This document shows, piece by piece, positions 9,001-17,401 of a DNA stretch of 17,401 nt; position 1 is the first letter of the stretch, and every line of letters begins with the position of its first letter. The notes beneath the pieces are model-generated. The model saw nothing but the letters and a program-made list of their open reading frames with translations, ran no database searches and was not told where the DNA came from. Position numbers and translations under genes: made by a program. The stretch spans positions 1 through 17,401 of the forward strand of contig JBBPSI010000379.1 in NCBI GenBank assembly GCA_038093515.1, read 5' to 3'. The DNA is from Butyriboletus loyo (lineage: Eukaryota > Basidiomycota > Agaricomycetes > Boletales > Boletaceae).

Positions 9001-10018
9001 CATACATTCTCCGGCTCATGGTGATAACCCCAGTATTTCGAATCCACGGCCGCGAGAGAATTGTTTGAATTCCAGGTTCGGTCCTTCTAGGTTCAGGAAC
9101 GTGTGTGCCTTTTCATCTGAATGTCTTACTGCGGTATCAGAACACGGAAAGCGTGATATCCCGGGACTACGTGAGGGCTCTTCGAAATGTCCTGAATAAC
9201 GGGGTATGTGATTTAGTTGTGTAGAGTGCGCCGCCCACACGAAATTAATCTATCACCTAGATCAAGATGGTCTACATCGCGTCGCTTAACGATCAGGTCG
9301 TAGGGCTGTACTCTGGACTGTTCACATCCGTATCTCATCCCTTGATTTTACGCGCGCTGTACATTAGCGGAAACGCATACCAGTGCGTCAAGGCTGTTTC
9401 ATATGTCCGAAGATCGCGATTAGCTAATCTGGTCACAGCCCCTCTGATTTTCTCTCCAACTTGCTCGTCTTGCTTCTTCGCATCCGAAATGCAGGACTGT
9501 CCGATGGTGGGCTCCTTACCCACCTATCGGAAGTCACCGCGGGATCGTTGAATGGCATTGGGCACTCAACACCATATGAGGAGCGTGCCACGTACTCGTA
9601 AGTTATTTCCAAACCTTCCCTTGATCCGGCCCTTTCATATGTCGCCACAGCTTGGCAATAAGTTACCTGTTCCTCACCGACAGCGGCTCAGGAGCACAGG
9701 TTGAACTTGTTGAGGAGCCATTCAATGCTTTGGCTGAGCGGAACGATTACGAAGTGCGTCCTCGTTCCGTGTAACTCGGTGGTGGCTCGCTCGACCCACT
9801 TACGCGTACACATGTATTCATAGATTCCATGGGCGCTCCGCGATCTCATCGCAGATGATAGGGTCTCTGGGCTTTTCTCCGACGAAATCGTCGCGTTACG
9901 GGATGCCTTCCGTGATTGGCATCCAAAAACGGCCATTTTACGAGATGTCAAGAGAAAGTTACAGCCAATCCAGCGTCTATCCTCTGCCTTGATCCATTCA
10001 CACACCAGTAGGCTTTGA
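6074..10018 (+). CDS. Alpha/beta-hydrolase-like protein with long disordered N-terminus (12 exons)
   Basis: Exons: 6074-6206, 6266-6955, 7011-8336, 8392-8420, 8475-8614, 8672-8978, 9034-9075, 9141-9203, 9261-9382, 9439-9597, 9651-9768, 9824-10018; total 3324 nt, 1107 residues. All junctions keep the frame, and introns are 53-65 bp. Residues 1 to about 690 are rich in Pro, Ser and Thr and look disordered, with short Trp/Tyr clusters near 102, 320, 408 and 495. The C-terminal part is a hydrolase: HGWFPG (712-717) as oxyanion loop, THSQGS with Ser800 as nucleophile (the first Gly of GxSxG is Thr), Asp921 in SLNDQVV and His993 in GHST as likely triad partners. The substrate is unknown. It belongs, as far as I can tell, to a fungal family of uncharacterised serine hydrolases. 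An in-frame ATG at 5915 would add 53 residues; 6074 has the better start context (G at -3). The intron at 8979-9033 is GC-AG. Confidence 0.9.
8979..9033 (+). other. GC-AG intron in the hydrolase gene
   Basis: The exon before ends in CAG and the intron begins GCACGT, ending CCCCAG. Cutting here joins the frame in phase 0 into a sequence that continues the hydrolase. Using the nearest GT (four bases on) gives a stop within about 14 codons. GC donors are a known minor class and usually keep AG before and a good match after, as here. Confidence 0.8.
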
Positions 10019-10435
10019 GACCCTATGGTGATGTTTTGCTAGATACCATTCGCCATCCATTTTATATCGGACGATGCATTCACATATACAACATCGTATC
10101 CTCTCACATCACTTGGCTTCCTTTGGCAAAGCATTTCATGCTCCGTTTTCAATGACAGTGTATATTCGTCCGTCACACGAGGTGTGTCTGATTCGCTCGT
10201 CTACCCTATGAAGTCTCAGGTAATCGCCATTCGAGTATCATTTGCTGTTCCTATCCCTCAAGACAGAAAGGTTTATTTCTATCGATGGGAGGGTCGGATC
10301 ATGAGATCACATGCAAGTATATATACAGACCTGGGAATTAGAAACCTGGCAGAGACCATCCTAGATAGCCAGACCGTCTGTCCAACGACATGTGCGAGCC
10401 GTGAAAAACGAAATTGGGATGTAAATTGGCTATGT
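10019..10435. other. Convergent intergenic region
   Basis: This 417-bp stretch separates the 3' ends of the hydrolase gene (+) and the aldo/keto reductase gene (-). It must hold both 3' untranslated regions and polyadenylation sites. I see no gene, no strong repeat and no clear terminator signal in it. Confidence 0.7.
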
Positions 10436-12044
10436 TCAGCGGTACTCAGCGCCACAGTCACCAATCATGCTGATCATGCGGCGGCCGTTGGACTGGTTCA
10501 GCACCGCTTCGATCACATTCCTGTCCTCCTCTGTGAGTGTGAATCCAAAGACACGTTGATTGTCGTCTGGATGCTCGGAAACACCCAACCGAGCGCCTGG
10601 AAGAAGGAGAAATGAAATAAGCGGACTACCCCGAAGAAAATCATGATCGCGTTCATACCTATGATCACAGCACCCACAAACGGGTGATCAAGGATCCAAC
10701 GTGTCGCAACGTTGGCGATGCTCACTCCACCGTGACGATCGCCCACATTGCGGAGCACTGCCAAGAGGGTCTGGAAGAGCACCCAATTGCCCCATGCTTT
10801 CAGGATCACATCGAGATACTAAACCAGGGGACGAGGACCACATGAGTACGAAAGGGGAAAAAAAAACAGAACAATGCCCGGATGAGTCGGGTCGTCTTAC
10901 TTACCTTTCGTTGCGACGGCGTCAAGTTGCAAGCGTAGAGGTCGGGTTCCGGCTGATCGAGCCACTTGTCTGCCAAGAATCCTCCGCACTACGATGGATG
11001 CAATGAGCGACAGCGGATCCGACATGACATCGGATATGGCTCACGAGGGTGCCGTATGTCAGGAGCTTCACGTTGTGTCGCTCGCATACATCCGCCATGC
11101 CGTCCAAGGGTCTCGTATCGATCAAGGAGAACTACGCCAGACTGATGAGCCTCGCGCGTCACGAGTTTCATGGAGCTATCTTTACCTGCACCTGATTTGA
11201 AACGATAGATCCGGGACCAAGCTGTGTACAGATCTCATCCGTACGTATCGCATCGAAGTTACATAACCCCACTGCAGAGATCAATCCTTCGTGCTGGAGA
11301 TCTTGGAGGACTTGGAGAGCTACTAGATAGCCTTTATCGGAGTAGTCTTGCCAATGAAACTGGAACCGTGGCGGGGTTGGATCACTTTGTATGGAAGGCG
11401 GAGATAGCCGGGATGGCGCACACCTGGAGTAAATCGATAGACTGACTACGCATACGCTTCATGCGATCCCGCACTGCGGCTTCCACGACCGCGCGTGTTG
11501 GACAGGTGGGCCTGAAAACACACCACTTGGTAGCGCCAACAACAGGCGTGCTTGACGGAAATGATTGTCTGAACTGCCCCTGGATAGTCGTTTCAATCAC
11601 ATGAATCATTGAAACTAAATGAGGGGTGACCCACGAAGAGAATTTCCGCACTCCCATAGTGATCGGCTGCAAGAAAATTCAGCGGCAAGAAATGCACAAC
11701 GAGATTCGTTCATATTTTACCCTTAAAGGACCGGTGACGGCAAAGAGACAACGGAGACGTGTGTTTGTGAGAAGAAAAGCCATATGGGAGAATTCGGCAT
11801 TCCGTACCATGTCTGAGAGTGGTAGTGATCAGAAGATATGGAGAGGACCCTGGAAAGCACTCGCACCAAATGCGTTGTAACCAAGTTGGGCATGCCGAGC
11901 CATCCCCTGACGAATTCTAGCGGAGGGGGCGCTACCCCATGCGTTACTGGAGAGCTGCCAAAGACCGACCCATATTCTCGGAACAACAAATGGGCCCAGA
12001 ATACATGTTTCCCTCGAGTCGACGGATGGCCTTGGGGGCGACAT
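10436..12044 (-). CDS. Aldo/keto reductase (10 exons, with 5-nt and 1-nt exons)
   Basis: Exons in transcript order: 12044-11867, 11812-11808, 11721 (one base), 11666-11635, 11579-11424, 11359-11186, 11131-11045, 10988-10905, 10818-10659, 10596-10436; 1038 nt, 345 residues, a normal length for this family. Aldo/keto reductases are soluble (beta/alpha)8-barrel enzymes that reduce aldehydes or ketones with NADPH. The catalytic tetrad is present: Asp60 and Tyr65 (in FDMADHYG), Lys90 (in GATKW) and His126 (in QFHWQ). The C-terminal cofactor region includes GAVIIGARLG (288-297) with Arg295. The end, GDCGAEYR, is followed by TGA. The ATG at 12044-12042 has A at -3. Introns are 54-86 bp. All key residues are intact, so the gene looks functional; the natural substrate cannot be read from the sequence. 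Confidence 0.92.
11721..11721 (-). other. Inferred single-nucleotide exon of the aldo/keto reductase gene
   Basis: On the minus strand the bases around this position read TTTAAG, G, GTAAAA: an acceptor AG, one G, and a donor GT. With it, the preceding ATG exon and the following CCGAT exon join as Met-Ala-Asp, the conserved active-site stretch. Without it the join is out of frame. The flanking introns (11722-11807 and 11667-11720) have normal sizes, and the second has a good branch site (CTGAA). It could equally be described as two successive splicing steps. Confidence 0.7.
11808..11812 (-). other. Inferred 5-nt exon of the aldo/keto reductase gene
   Basis: The exon is ACATG on the minus strand, preceded by CTCAG (end of intron 11813-11866, branch CTGAT) and followed by GTACGG. 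With the G that ends exon 1 it completes the codon for catalytic Asp60 and supplies Met61. No other AG/GT pair nearby gives this conserved sequence. Confidence 0.75.
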
Positions 12045-12472
12045 GATAGAGAGAATAAAGTGGTCCTGGAATACAAGAAAAATATACAGCCTTGAGGAGG
12101 CCCTTTTAATGGACCTTGATCAAACTCCGTCCCAAAAGTTTGTGCAAGAGGTTGCCTGTGTGGTCGTCTCGGAGGATAGATTCTATCGGGGGTTAAACAT
12201 GACGGTGAATAAGGATCTGACCGTACGACAGGTACGTTTGCAAATGGGTCTGTCGAAATTTCTTGCCGGTTAGGCTGTCCAAGTGGATTGATCTGACGAT
12301 CTACGCTTACTTTGAATTAGGTTCCTGACAGGAAAAAACCTTTAGAGGCGTCAACCAGCTGATATCCGAACCCGAAGTAGCACTGCACCGTGCTGTTGAA
12401 TAAATTGGGACACGGGCCCGGTCACCCTTCTTATAACCCGCCCTCCAAGGATTCGTTCCACAGGTTTCCAAG
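12045..12472. other. Divergent intergenic region (promoters)
   Basis: This 428-bp region lies between the start of the reductase (-) and the start of the small unknown gene (+), so it should contain both promoters. A TATA-like TATATTT on the minus strand at about 12079-12085 is close to the reductase start, and CTTATAA at about 12429-12435 lies about 40 bp before the plus-strand ATG. The only longer open frame (to 12273) has no family resemblance. A shared promoter is possible, not shown. Confidence 0.5.
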
Positions 12473-13326
12473 ATGCCCGCCCAGATCACTTTCCACCCAC
12501 AAGATGCCCATGTCAAGACCTTGGGACACGTGTATGTGGCTACTCCATCTCCTATACGCCTCAAGCTCAACCGGAACCTTCCACCATGGCGCTTCTCCAG
12601 CAACCTCATGGTATGTCTCTACACACACTCTCTCGTTCATATCGCCACACTGCTACAGGTCGACACTTTGATAGCTAATGCTACTATCGAGGAGCAAGTA
12701 TCTCGTTGACATCCGAACAATGTTGACATGTGCACTCACATCTTCAACATCACTAGTCTCCGCGCTATTACAAGGACGCTGCTCGCAACTAGCACTCCAA
12801 GCCTTGCTACTTCATTCACGGCGGCAGCTCGCTCTCGACTCCGCCAGACCAACGCAAAACGGATAGCAACTACCAACGGATTATTCGCTACTGGGCAAGA
12901 TGGCATTCATGCCGTTCCTAGTCCTGAGCTAGAAAATGCTCTTGCCCGAGCCCGCTCGCTGTATGGCGCTGGTATGGGGTTCGCCGGTCTCGGCTTGCTC
13001 TCGTCAGTGGTGAAAGCGACGGTAGGGCTGAGGTGGGAACAAGAGGGGTTTATGGCAGATATCTTGGCGGACATCGATACGGACATTTGCCAAGCTATTC
13101 AGGTGGGGTTCAGAATGCAATATGGGACGTTCGATCTGCTCATCAACGTCACCAGAGCTGCAGAGAAGAGCTTGAGGGAGGGCGTGTAAACGACATCTCC
13201 GCAGCACGGGAGACGATAGGCAAACTATGGGCCGGTGTGGAAGAAAGTTCCAGGGACGTCGAGATTTGGGGCGGAGAATTTCCATTTGACAAGGCCGCCA
13301 ACAGCATCGAGTTTTGGAGAGTTTGA
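12473..13326 (+). pseudogene. Unrecognised small protein gene with a frame break in exon 3
   Basis: I do not recognise this protein and it has no domain I can name. Exons: 12473-12610, 12659-12697, 12757-13102, 13156-13326, with introns of 48, 59 and 53 bp (GTATGT/CAG, GTATCT/TAG, GTGGGG/CAG). The N-terminal part contains ATPSPIRLKLNRNLPPWRF. Exon 3 starts in one frame (SPRYYKDAARN) and hits TAG at 12790-12792; from there to 13102 the coding frame is one base ahead, and it encodes a well-formed stretch with ARARSLYGAGMGFAGLG and GLRWEQEG. Exon 4 continues to WGGEFPF and the TGA at 13324. The exon sum, 694 nt, is one more than a multiple of three. There is no GT between 12757 and 12920 that could start another intron. 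A frameshift mutation, a sequence error or recoding would each explain it. The ATG has A at -3. Confidence 0.6.
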
Positions 13327-14395
13327 TGCATTAAGCGTATCAGTCTATCAAAATCAGAAGAAGATATGGCTATCTCTGATGAATTTCCATCTGGTATGGG
13401 ACGCACTAATGGCGCTGAATTGAGCACGTCGCATCTGTTGGGCCACCTCAAGTGCCTCATAACAAAGTGTTCGTGGGATCGGGGACCATATAAGACGGCG
13501 AGGGTATCGTTGGAAGGGGATGATCCGTCGAATTCAGGCTGAGACTAAATATGCTTTACCGCCCGACAGATAGTGGGGCGAATGTAATTGACAGGTGGCT
13601 CGCCGCCAGGCTATTCGTCTGATAACCGAGAAAAAAAGACACCGCCCATCGTGTGACGGACACGGCGACGTGGGCGTCGATTGCGTGACTCGACCGCGGG
13701 GCTCGTCGGTTGGGTGATGCCTTTGTTTACCGGTCGGGAGAGCGGTTCTCCCTCTGATGCCGCGGGGAAAGTAAGCACCACAAGTTCCGCTGCTGCGCTG
13801 CGTACGATCAGTCATTTGACATACCTGGCAAGATCCGAGCATGGCGAGTCTATCCACGTGTCCTCCATCATGATATGACCGGACACGCTTAGAATCCCGA
13901 CTCCCTTGCTCCGTGTACATAATTCAAGCGGGGCAGCGTGACCTCTCGCGCATCAGCAGAACGAACCTCACCTGGCCTCGCCGTACAGGCATGCAGCGTG
14001 AGTCTTTCCTTGTGAAGAAGATGATGGTTCACAGTGGAACTTGCGCCTTCCGCTCGGGACAGACTGTAACCTCTTAGTGACGATGCGGCCGCCTCGCAAC
14101 CAATCCAAACTCCGTTCATACGGGGCCCAGGCTGCGAGCCTCGTTGCGTCCGTCACAACTTGCTTGACTAAGACTCGACGTTCCTCCCTCAGGACGGGTG
14201 ACAAATTAATAATGGCTGGGCCCAAACCTGGCGTCAGTGGCAGCCTTGCCATCACTAAGCCTTCTTGGAATCACGTTCACTCCTCGCCGTATGGCTGACC
14301 GAGCAAATACACCACTTTCATGAGTAACGAGCAACACGACGAGCGCCACTCCGATCCATGTCAATGAGCTTCCTCGTCCTAAAGATATTCCGCAG
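13327..14395. other. Gene-poor region upstream of the MFS transporter
   Basis: About 1.07 kb with no gene I can support. Short open frames on both strands have no recognisable motifs or intron structure. It contains a TATA-like CATATAAG near 13485, and the palindrome CCGCGG twice, each as CCGCGGGG (13694-13701 and 13760-13767). Much of it is probably the upstream control region of the transporter gene together with the 3' region of the small gene. Confidence 0.5.
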
Positions 14396-14522
14396 GTGCG
14401 TCAACTTGAAGCCGTTGCTCCCAGGCTCGATGCCATTATTATCCTTGACCCGTCCATTGCTTCTCCTCGGTTCGCACTGACCTCCCATCCCCTGCTATCT
14501 GCCTAACTACCACCCTCGTCAG
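14396..14522 (+). other. Possible 5' UTR intron of the MFS transporter gene
   Basis: A perfect branch site, CCTAAC, 22 bases before an acceptor GTCAG (ending 14522) lies just before the MFS start codon. The best donor upstream is GTGCGT at 14396, giving 127 bp, which is longer than the coding introns. A donor at 14469 (GTTCGC) would give 54 bp. Either would place an intron in the leader. RNA data would be needed to choose. Confidence 0.4.
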
Positions 14523-14543
14523 TCCTCCCCGAGGCTGCCCCTG

Positions 14544-16787
14544 ATGACGTCTCCGACAGCTTCGACACTTGATCCCACTGTCGAAGCAGAGGTCGGACGG
14601 TCCCCTAGCAAGCAGGACATCGATTCGTACCTCGTCACCCTGGAGCCCGAAGACAATCCTCAGTGCATATCCACTCTCAGGCGCTGGGTTGCTGTCCTTG
14701 TGATTAGTTCCGCTTCCCTCTGTGTCACCTGTGCATCCTCTGTAGTTCGTATTTCGTACGCTTGTACAGCATGACGCGTCAATAACTCTATTAGGCTGCC
14801 TTTACAGAAGCAGGAACCTCCAATACGTTCCATGCATCGCACGAAGTAACAATCCTTGCTATCAGTCTGTTTGTCGCCGGGCTTGGTGCCGGTCCTCTCC
14901 TCGTTGGACCCTTGTCGGAGATGTATGGTACGTCAACGGTCTCAGGATCATCCTCGGAAGCTTGCGATTGACTTGGCTGTGTCAAGGTCGAAATATCATT
15001 TATCGGGTTTCATACATACTTTTCTTCATCTTCACTCTCCCAGTAGCATTCGCTCCAAATATTGGTGCGTGAAGGCCAGCTTTCGGTGTCGTAGTCCATC
15101 TAACGAAAACATAGGTGTATTCCTCTTCTTCAGGCTGCTCACCGGTTTCTGTGGTGCTGCATTCCTGAGCGTCGCTGGAGGTAGTATCAGTGACATGTTT
15201 CCTAATTCCACTGTGGCAAAGTGAGTCTTGTGTTTTTCCTCGACCCACCCACGCTGATTTCTAGTCCCATGGCGGTCTATACCATGTAAGTGCGATAGAT
15301 TTGCCCAAGTTGTCGTGCTCAGCGGCGAGATAAGGTCGCCTTTCATCGGCCCCGTGGCTGGTCCCTTGATTGCAGGGTATGTATCACGATCATCCCACCG
15401 TCTGATGTCCCACGGCTTTGCTCACCCCCTTTTTAACAGATCCATTGTTCAGGTGAGTCCATGTGTGGACTCTTGCTGTTTTATCGTATTTGATCTCCAT
15501 TTGCTCAGAATGTGTACTGGCGATGGATGTACTGGGTGATGTTATGTTGGATCTTTGCCGAGAATGTCTTGCTCTTTCTGGTAAAGCACCGCAATACTGT
15601 TAGATGTCTGTCGTCATCGTTGACGACTGGTCCATGCTTTAGTTTGTTCCAGAAACATATACCCCTGTTATTTTGAAGAAGAAGGCAGCCAGGTAGCTAT
15701 CCAAACCATCATAATGTTCGTTTATTCAGAATCTTAGGCTACGCAAGGCTACGGGGGACGCCAGTTATTACGCTCCTCTGGACAAGGTTCAAGGCAGCCT
15801 AGCCAAGTCTATCATTATCAGCTGCTACCGGCCATTCCGTATGTTTGAGCGACTTCATCGTCTGGGACATTGAACTTACTAGTCACAGAACTGCTACTGT
15901 TTGATCGAATGATCCTCCTGTTGGATATGTGGTATGCAAGTGAACCTGATCGATGCATGACATGGGTTGAATCTCCTCGTCAAGGAATGCACTGCTTCTG
16001 GGTGTTCTCTATCTTACATTTCAGGCATATCCGATTATATTTGGAGGTGTCCATCACTTCAACGACCAAATGACCGGTCTCGCCTTCCTTGGAATAGGGG
16101 TGGGCATGTTCGCTGGTATCTTTACACAGCCATTCTGGAACAGGTAGCGCTTTCTCTCTCGAACCCTGTAGAAATCGCTCACGAGGCCTCAGTCTCCTCG
16201 AACGGGAAGCCATCAGATATGATGGTAACCCGCCACCAGAAGTCCGACTTATCATGGGCCAAGTCGGCGCCATCTTTGTCCCAATCAGTACGTCATCGAT
16301 CATCACCTGCACCCCCCTTCCATCGACTTTGATACCCGTTTTTAGGCCTCTTCTGGCTCGCGTTTACCACGTACCCACAGGTACACTGGATTGCACCCAT
16401 CATCGCCTCCGTTCCATTTGGCGCGGGCATCTATTTCGTGTTCACATCGACGTTCACTTATCTGGTGGTCGCATACCGTCCGATCGCAGCGTCGGCCATG
16501 GCGAGCAACAGTGCGCTGCGATCCGCGTTTGCAGCTGGGTTTCCCCTGTTCGCAGGTGCTATGTATGACCGATTAGGGACCGTCGGGGCGACGGCGTTGT
16601 TGGCAGGTCTCACGACAATCATGGCGCCATTACCGTGAGTGTCTGGACCCTTTTTTTTTTTTCTTCTTTTTTTTTTCTTTTGGCAAGTCCGTGGAAGACA
16701 TCGGACCCTCATTCTGTTTTTCCTAGTTTTATGTTTTATCGTATCGGCGCGCGATTGCGGATGAAATCCAAGTTTGCGGTACATTGA
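14544..16787 (+). CDS. MFS transporter, DHA1 drug/proton antiporter type (15 exons)
   Basis: Exons: 14544-14744, 14795-14927, 14987-15064, 15115-15220, 15265-15285, 15335-15376, 15440-15452, 15509-15580, 15643-15692, 15738-15838, 15889-15931, 15985-16143, 16193-16287, 16346-16634, 16727-16787; 1464 nt, 487 residues. Major facilitator transporters of this group sit in membranes with 12 helices and export drugs or metabolites in exchange for protons. The evidence is the TCASS then AAFTEAG first-helix region, GPLSEMYGR (105-113, the motif A loop after helix 2), RLLTGFCGAAFLSVAGGSIS, SPFIGPVAGPL (motif C), WRWMYWV, and PETYTPVILKKKAAR before the long central loop. The second half has NDQMTGLAFLGIGVG and RPIAASAMASNSALRS. 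Helix count and motifs are complete, so it is probably functional. Exon 7 is only 13 nt and exon 5 is 21 nt. Intron 14 (92 bp) has a long T-rich run. The substrate is not predictable. Confidence 0.94.
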
Positions 16788-17401
16788 ACGCCGGACGGTG
16801 TTGTGGCAGCATATGCATATTCTGGACCGTCACCTACAGAGAGAGCTCCGGCGACGAATAGAGTTTCCGGTCATGTTTTTTGGGAACTACGGTGGTGGAG
16901 TAGATTATTATAGAGCAGATTGTATATTCACCGGACTGCCTTTTCTGTTTGCGCTACGTAAAGTACTTGCATAACAAACATCGCATGTAGCCTAGCCGAG
17001 CCTCAACGCTGGCTTCCCACAGCACCTTACTTAACGTCGGAGGCGAGGATGCTAACACGCGGGGTTATGTATGTATCGGTATCGTAAGACCCAAAGTTGG
17101 GAAATGAGAAACGTTTGGTTGAAATAGGCATAATGTACATCGAGTGCTGTTTGCCTAGGATATGAATAACATAAGAAAGATGATCAGAGTTGAAAACGAA
17201 ACCTGAAAGATCGGTCTTGTACTGAACGAAACGGGGCCTTGTTCGAGGTCTGTCTCCGAGGGAGGGGGGGGGGGGGAATCCAACGGGAGAGAACACCACG
17301 CTGAGTAACAAATCGACAAACAGCGAGCGCATAAAGGGGCAAAACATCCAAAGAGAAGATGTGAAAAAAAAAAAAACGAAACTGAAAGCAGAGATAAGCG
17401 A
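16788..17401. other. Downstream region of the MFS gene
   Basis: No gene is supported in these 614 bp. The start should be the 3' UTR of the transporter. A run of 13 G (17264-17276) and a run of 12 or so A (from 17364) are simple-sequence tracts. The one longer frame, on the minus strand at 17347-17027, runs through the G tract and has no recognisable motif. Confidence 0.6.

Noticed and set aside
12043..12273. Short plus-strand frame starting at the reductase ATG
   Set aside because: It overlaps the reductase start and its promoter, and has no recognisable sequence.
13534..14300. Several short open frames on both strands upstream of the MFS gene
   Set aside because: All lack motifs, good start context and introns matching those of the real genes.
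14336..14506. Coding-like stretch before the MFS start
   Set aside because: It has no in-frame ATG and ends in TAA next to an intron branch site; a leader region with an intron explains it better.
17264..17276. G run as a telomere or quadruplex element
   Set aside because: It is a single uninterrupted homopolymer with no repeat unit; best treated as a simple tract.
17027..17347. 106-codon minus-strand frame near the window end
   Set aside because: It crosses a run of 13 G, which a real conserved gene would be unlikely to contain, and matches no family.
1..17401. tRNA, rRNA or CRISPR arrays
   Set aside because: A scan by eye for tRNA box B-like motifs and for regularly spaced repeats gave nothing convincing.

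Overview
The window looks like nuclear DNA of a basidiomycete fungus, probably an Agaricomycete. The reasons are three long genes built from many short exons, introns almost all of 44-92 bp with GT-AG ends and CTNAN-like branch sites, and a Ty3/gypsy chromovirus of the type common in these genomes. No bacterial features (operons, ribosome binding sites, CRISPR) were seen. Gene names are family calls made by reading translations; no database was searched.

Positions 1-5229 are the 3' part of a plus-strand Ty3/gypsy retrotransposon: protease, reverse transcriptase, RNase H, integrase and chromodomain, then a polypurine tract and an 818-bp 3' LTR. It is dead. Two solo LTRs have jumped into its pol gene (about 1536-1983 and exactly 3491-3961, each with a 5-bp target duplication), and an in-frame TGA interrupts the end of the integrase part. 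Beyond the element lies a 380-bp tract without a single CpG (5230-5610), then the promoter region of the first host gene.

Positions 5915/6074-10018 (+) encode a ~1107-residue alpha/beta-hydrolase-like protein in 12 exons, with a long disordered, tryptophan-motif N-terminal half and a C-terminal Ser-Asp-His hydrolase domain. One of its introns is GC-AG. Convergent to it, 12044-10436 (-) encodes a complete 345-residue aldo/keto reductase in 10 exons; the reading frame only works if it contains a 5-nt exon followed by a 1-nt exon. Divergent from that, 12473-13326 (+) is an unrecognised small protein gene whose frame is broken once in exon 3. After about 1.1 kb without a supported gene, 14544-16787 (+) encodes a complete 487-residue MFS transporter of the DHA1 drug/proton antiporter type in 15 exons. 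The last 600 bp hold no gene I can support.

The reductase and the MFS exporter, with the small gene between them, could belong to one detoxification or metabolite neighbourhood, but adjacency is the only evidence. The observations most worth testing are the single-nucleotide exon, the shared core promoter and paired E-boxes of the LTRs and the hydrolase promoter, and the nested solo LTRs.
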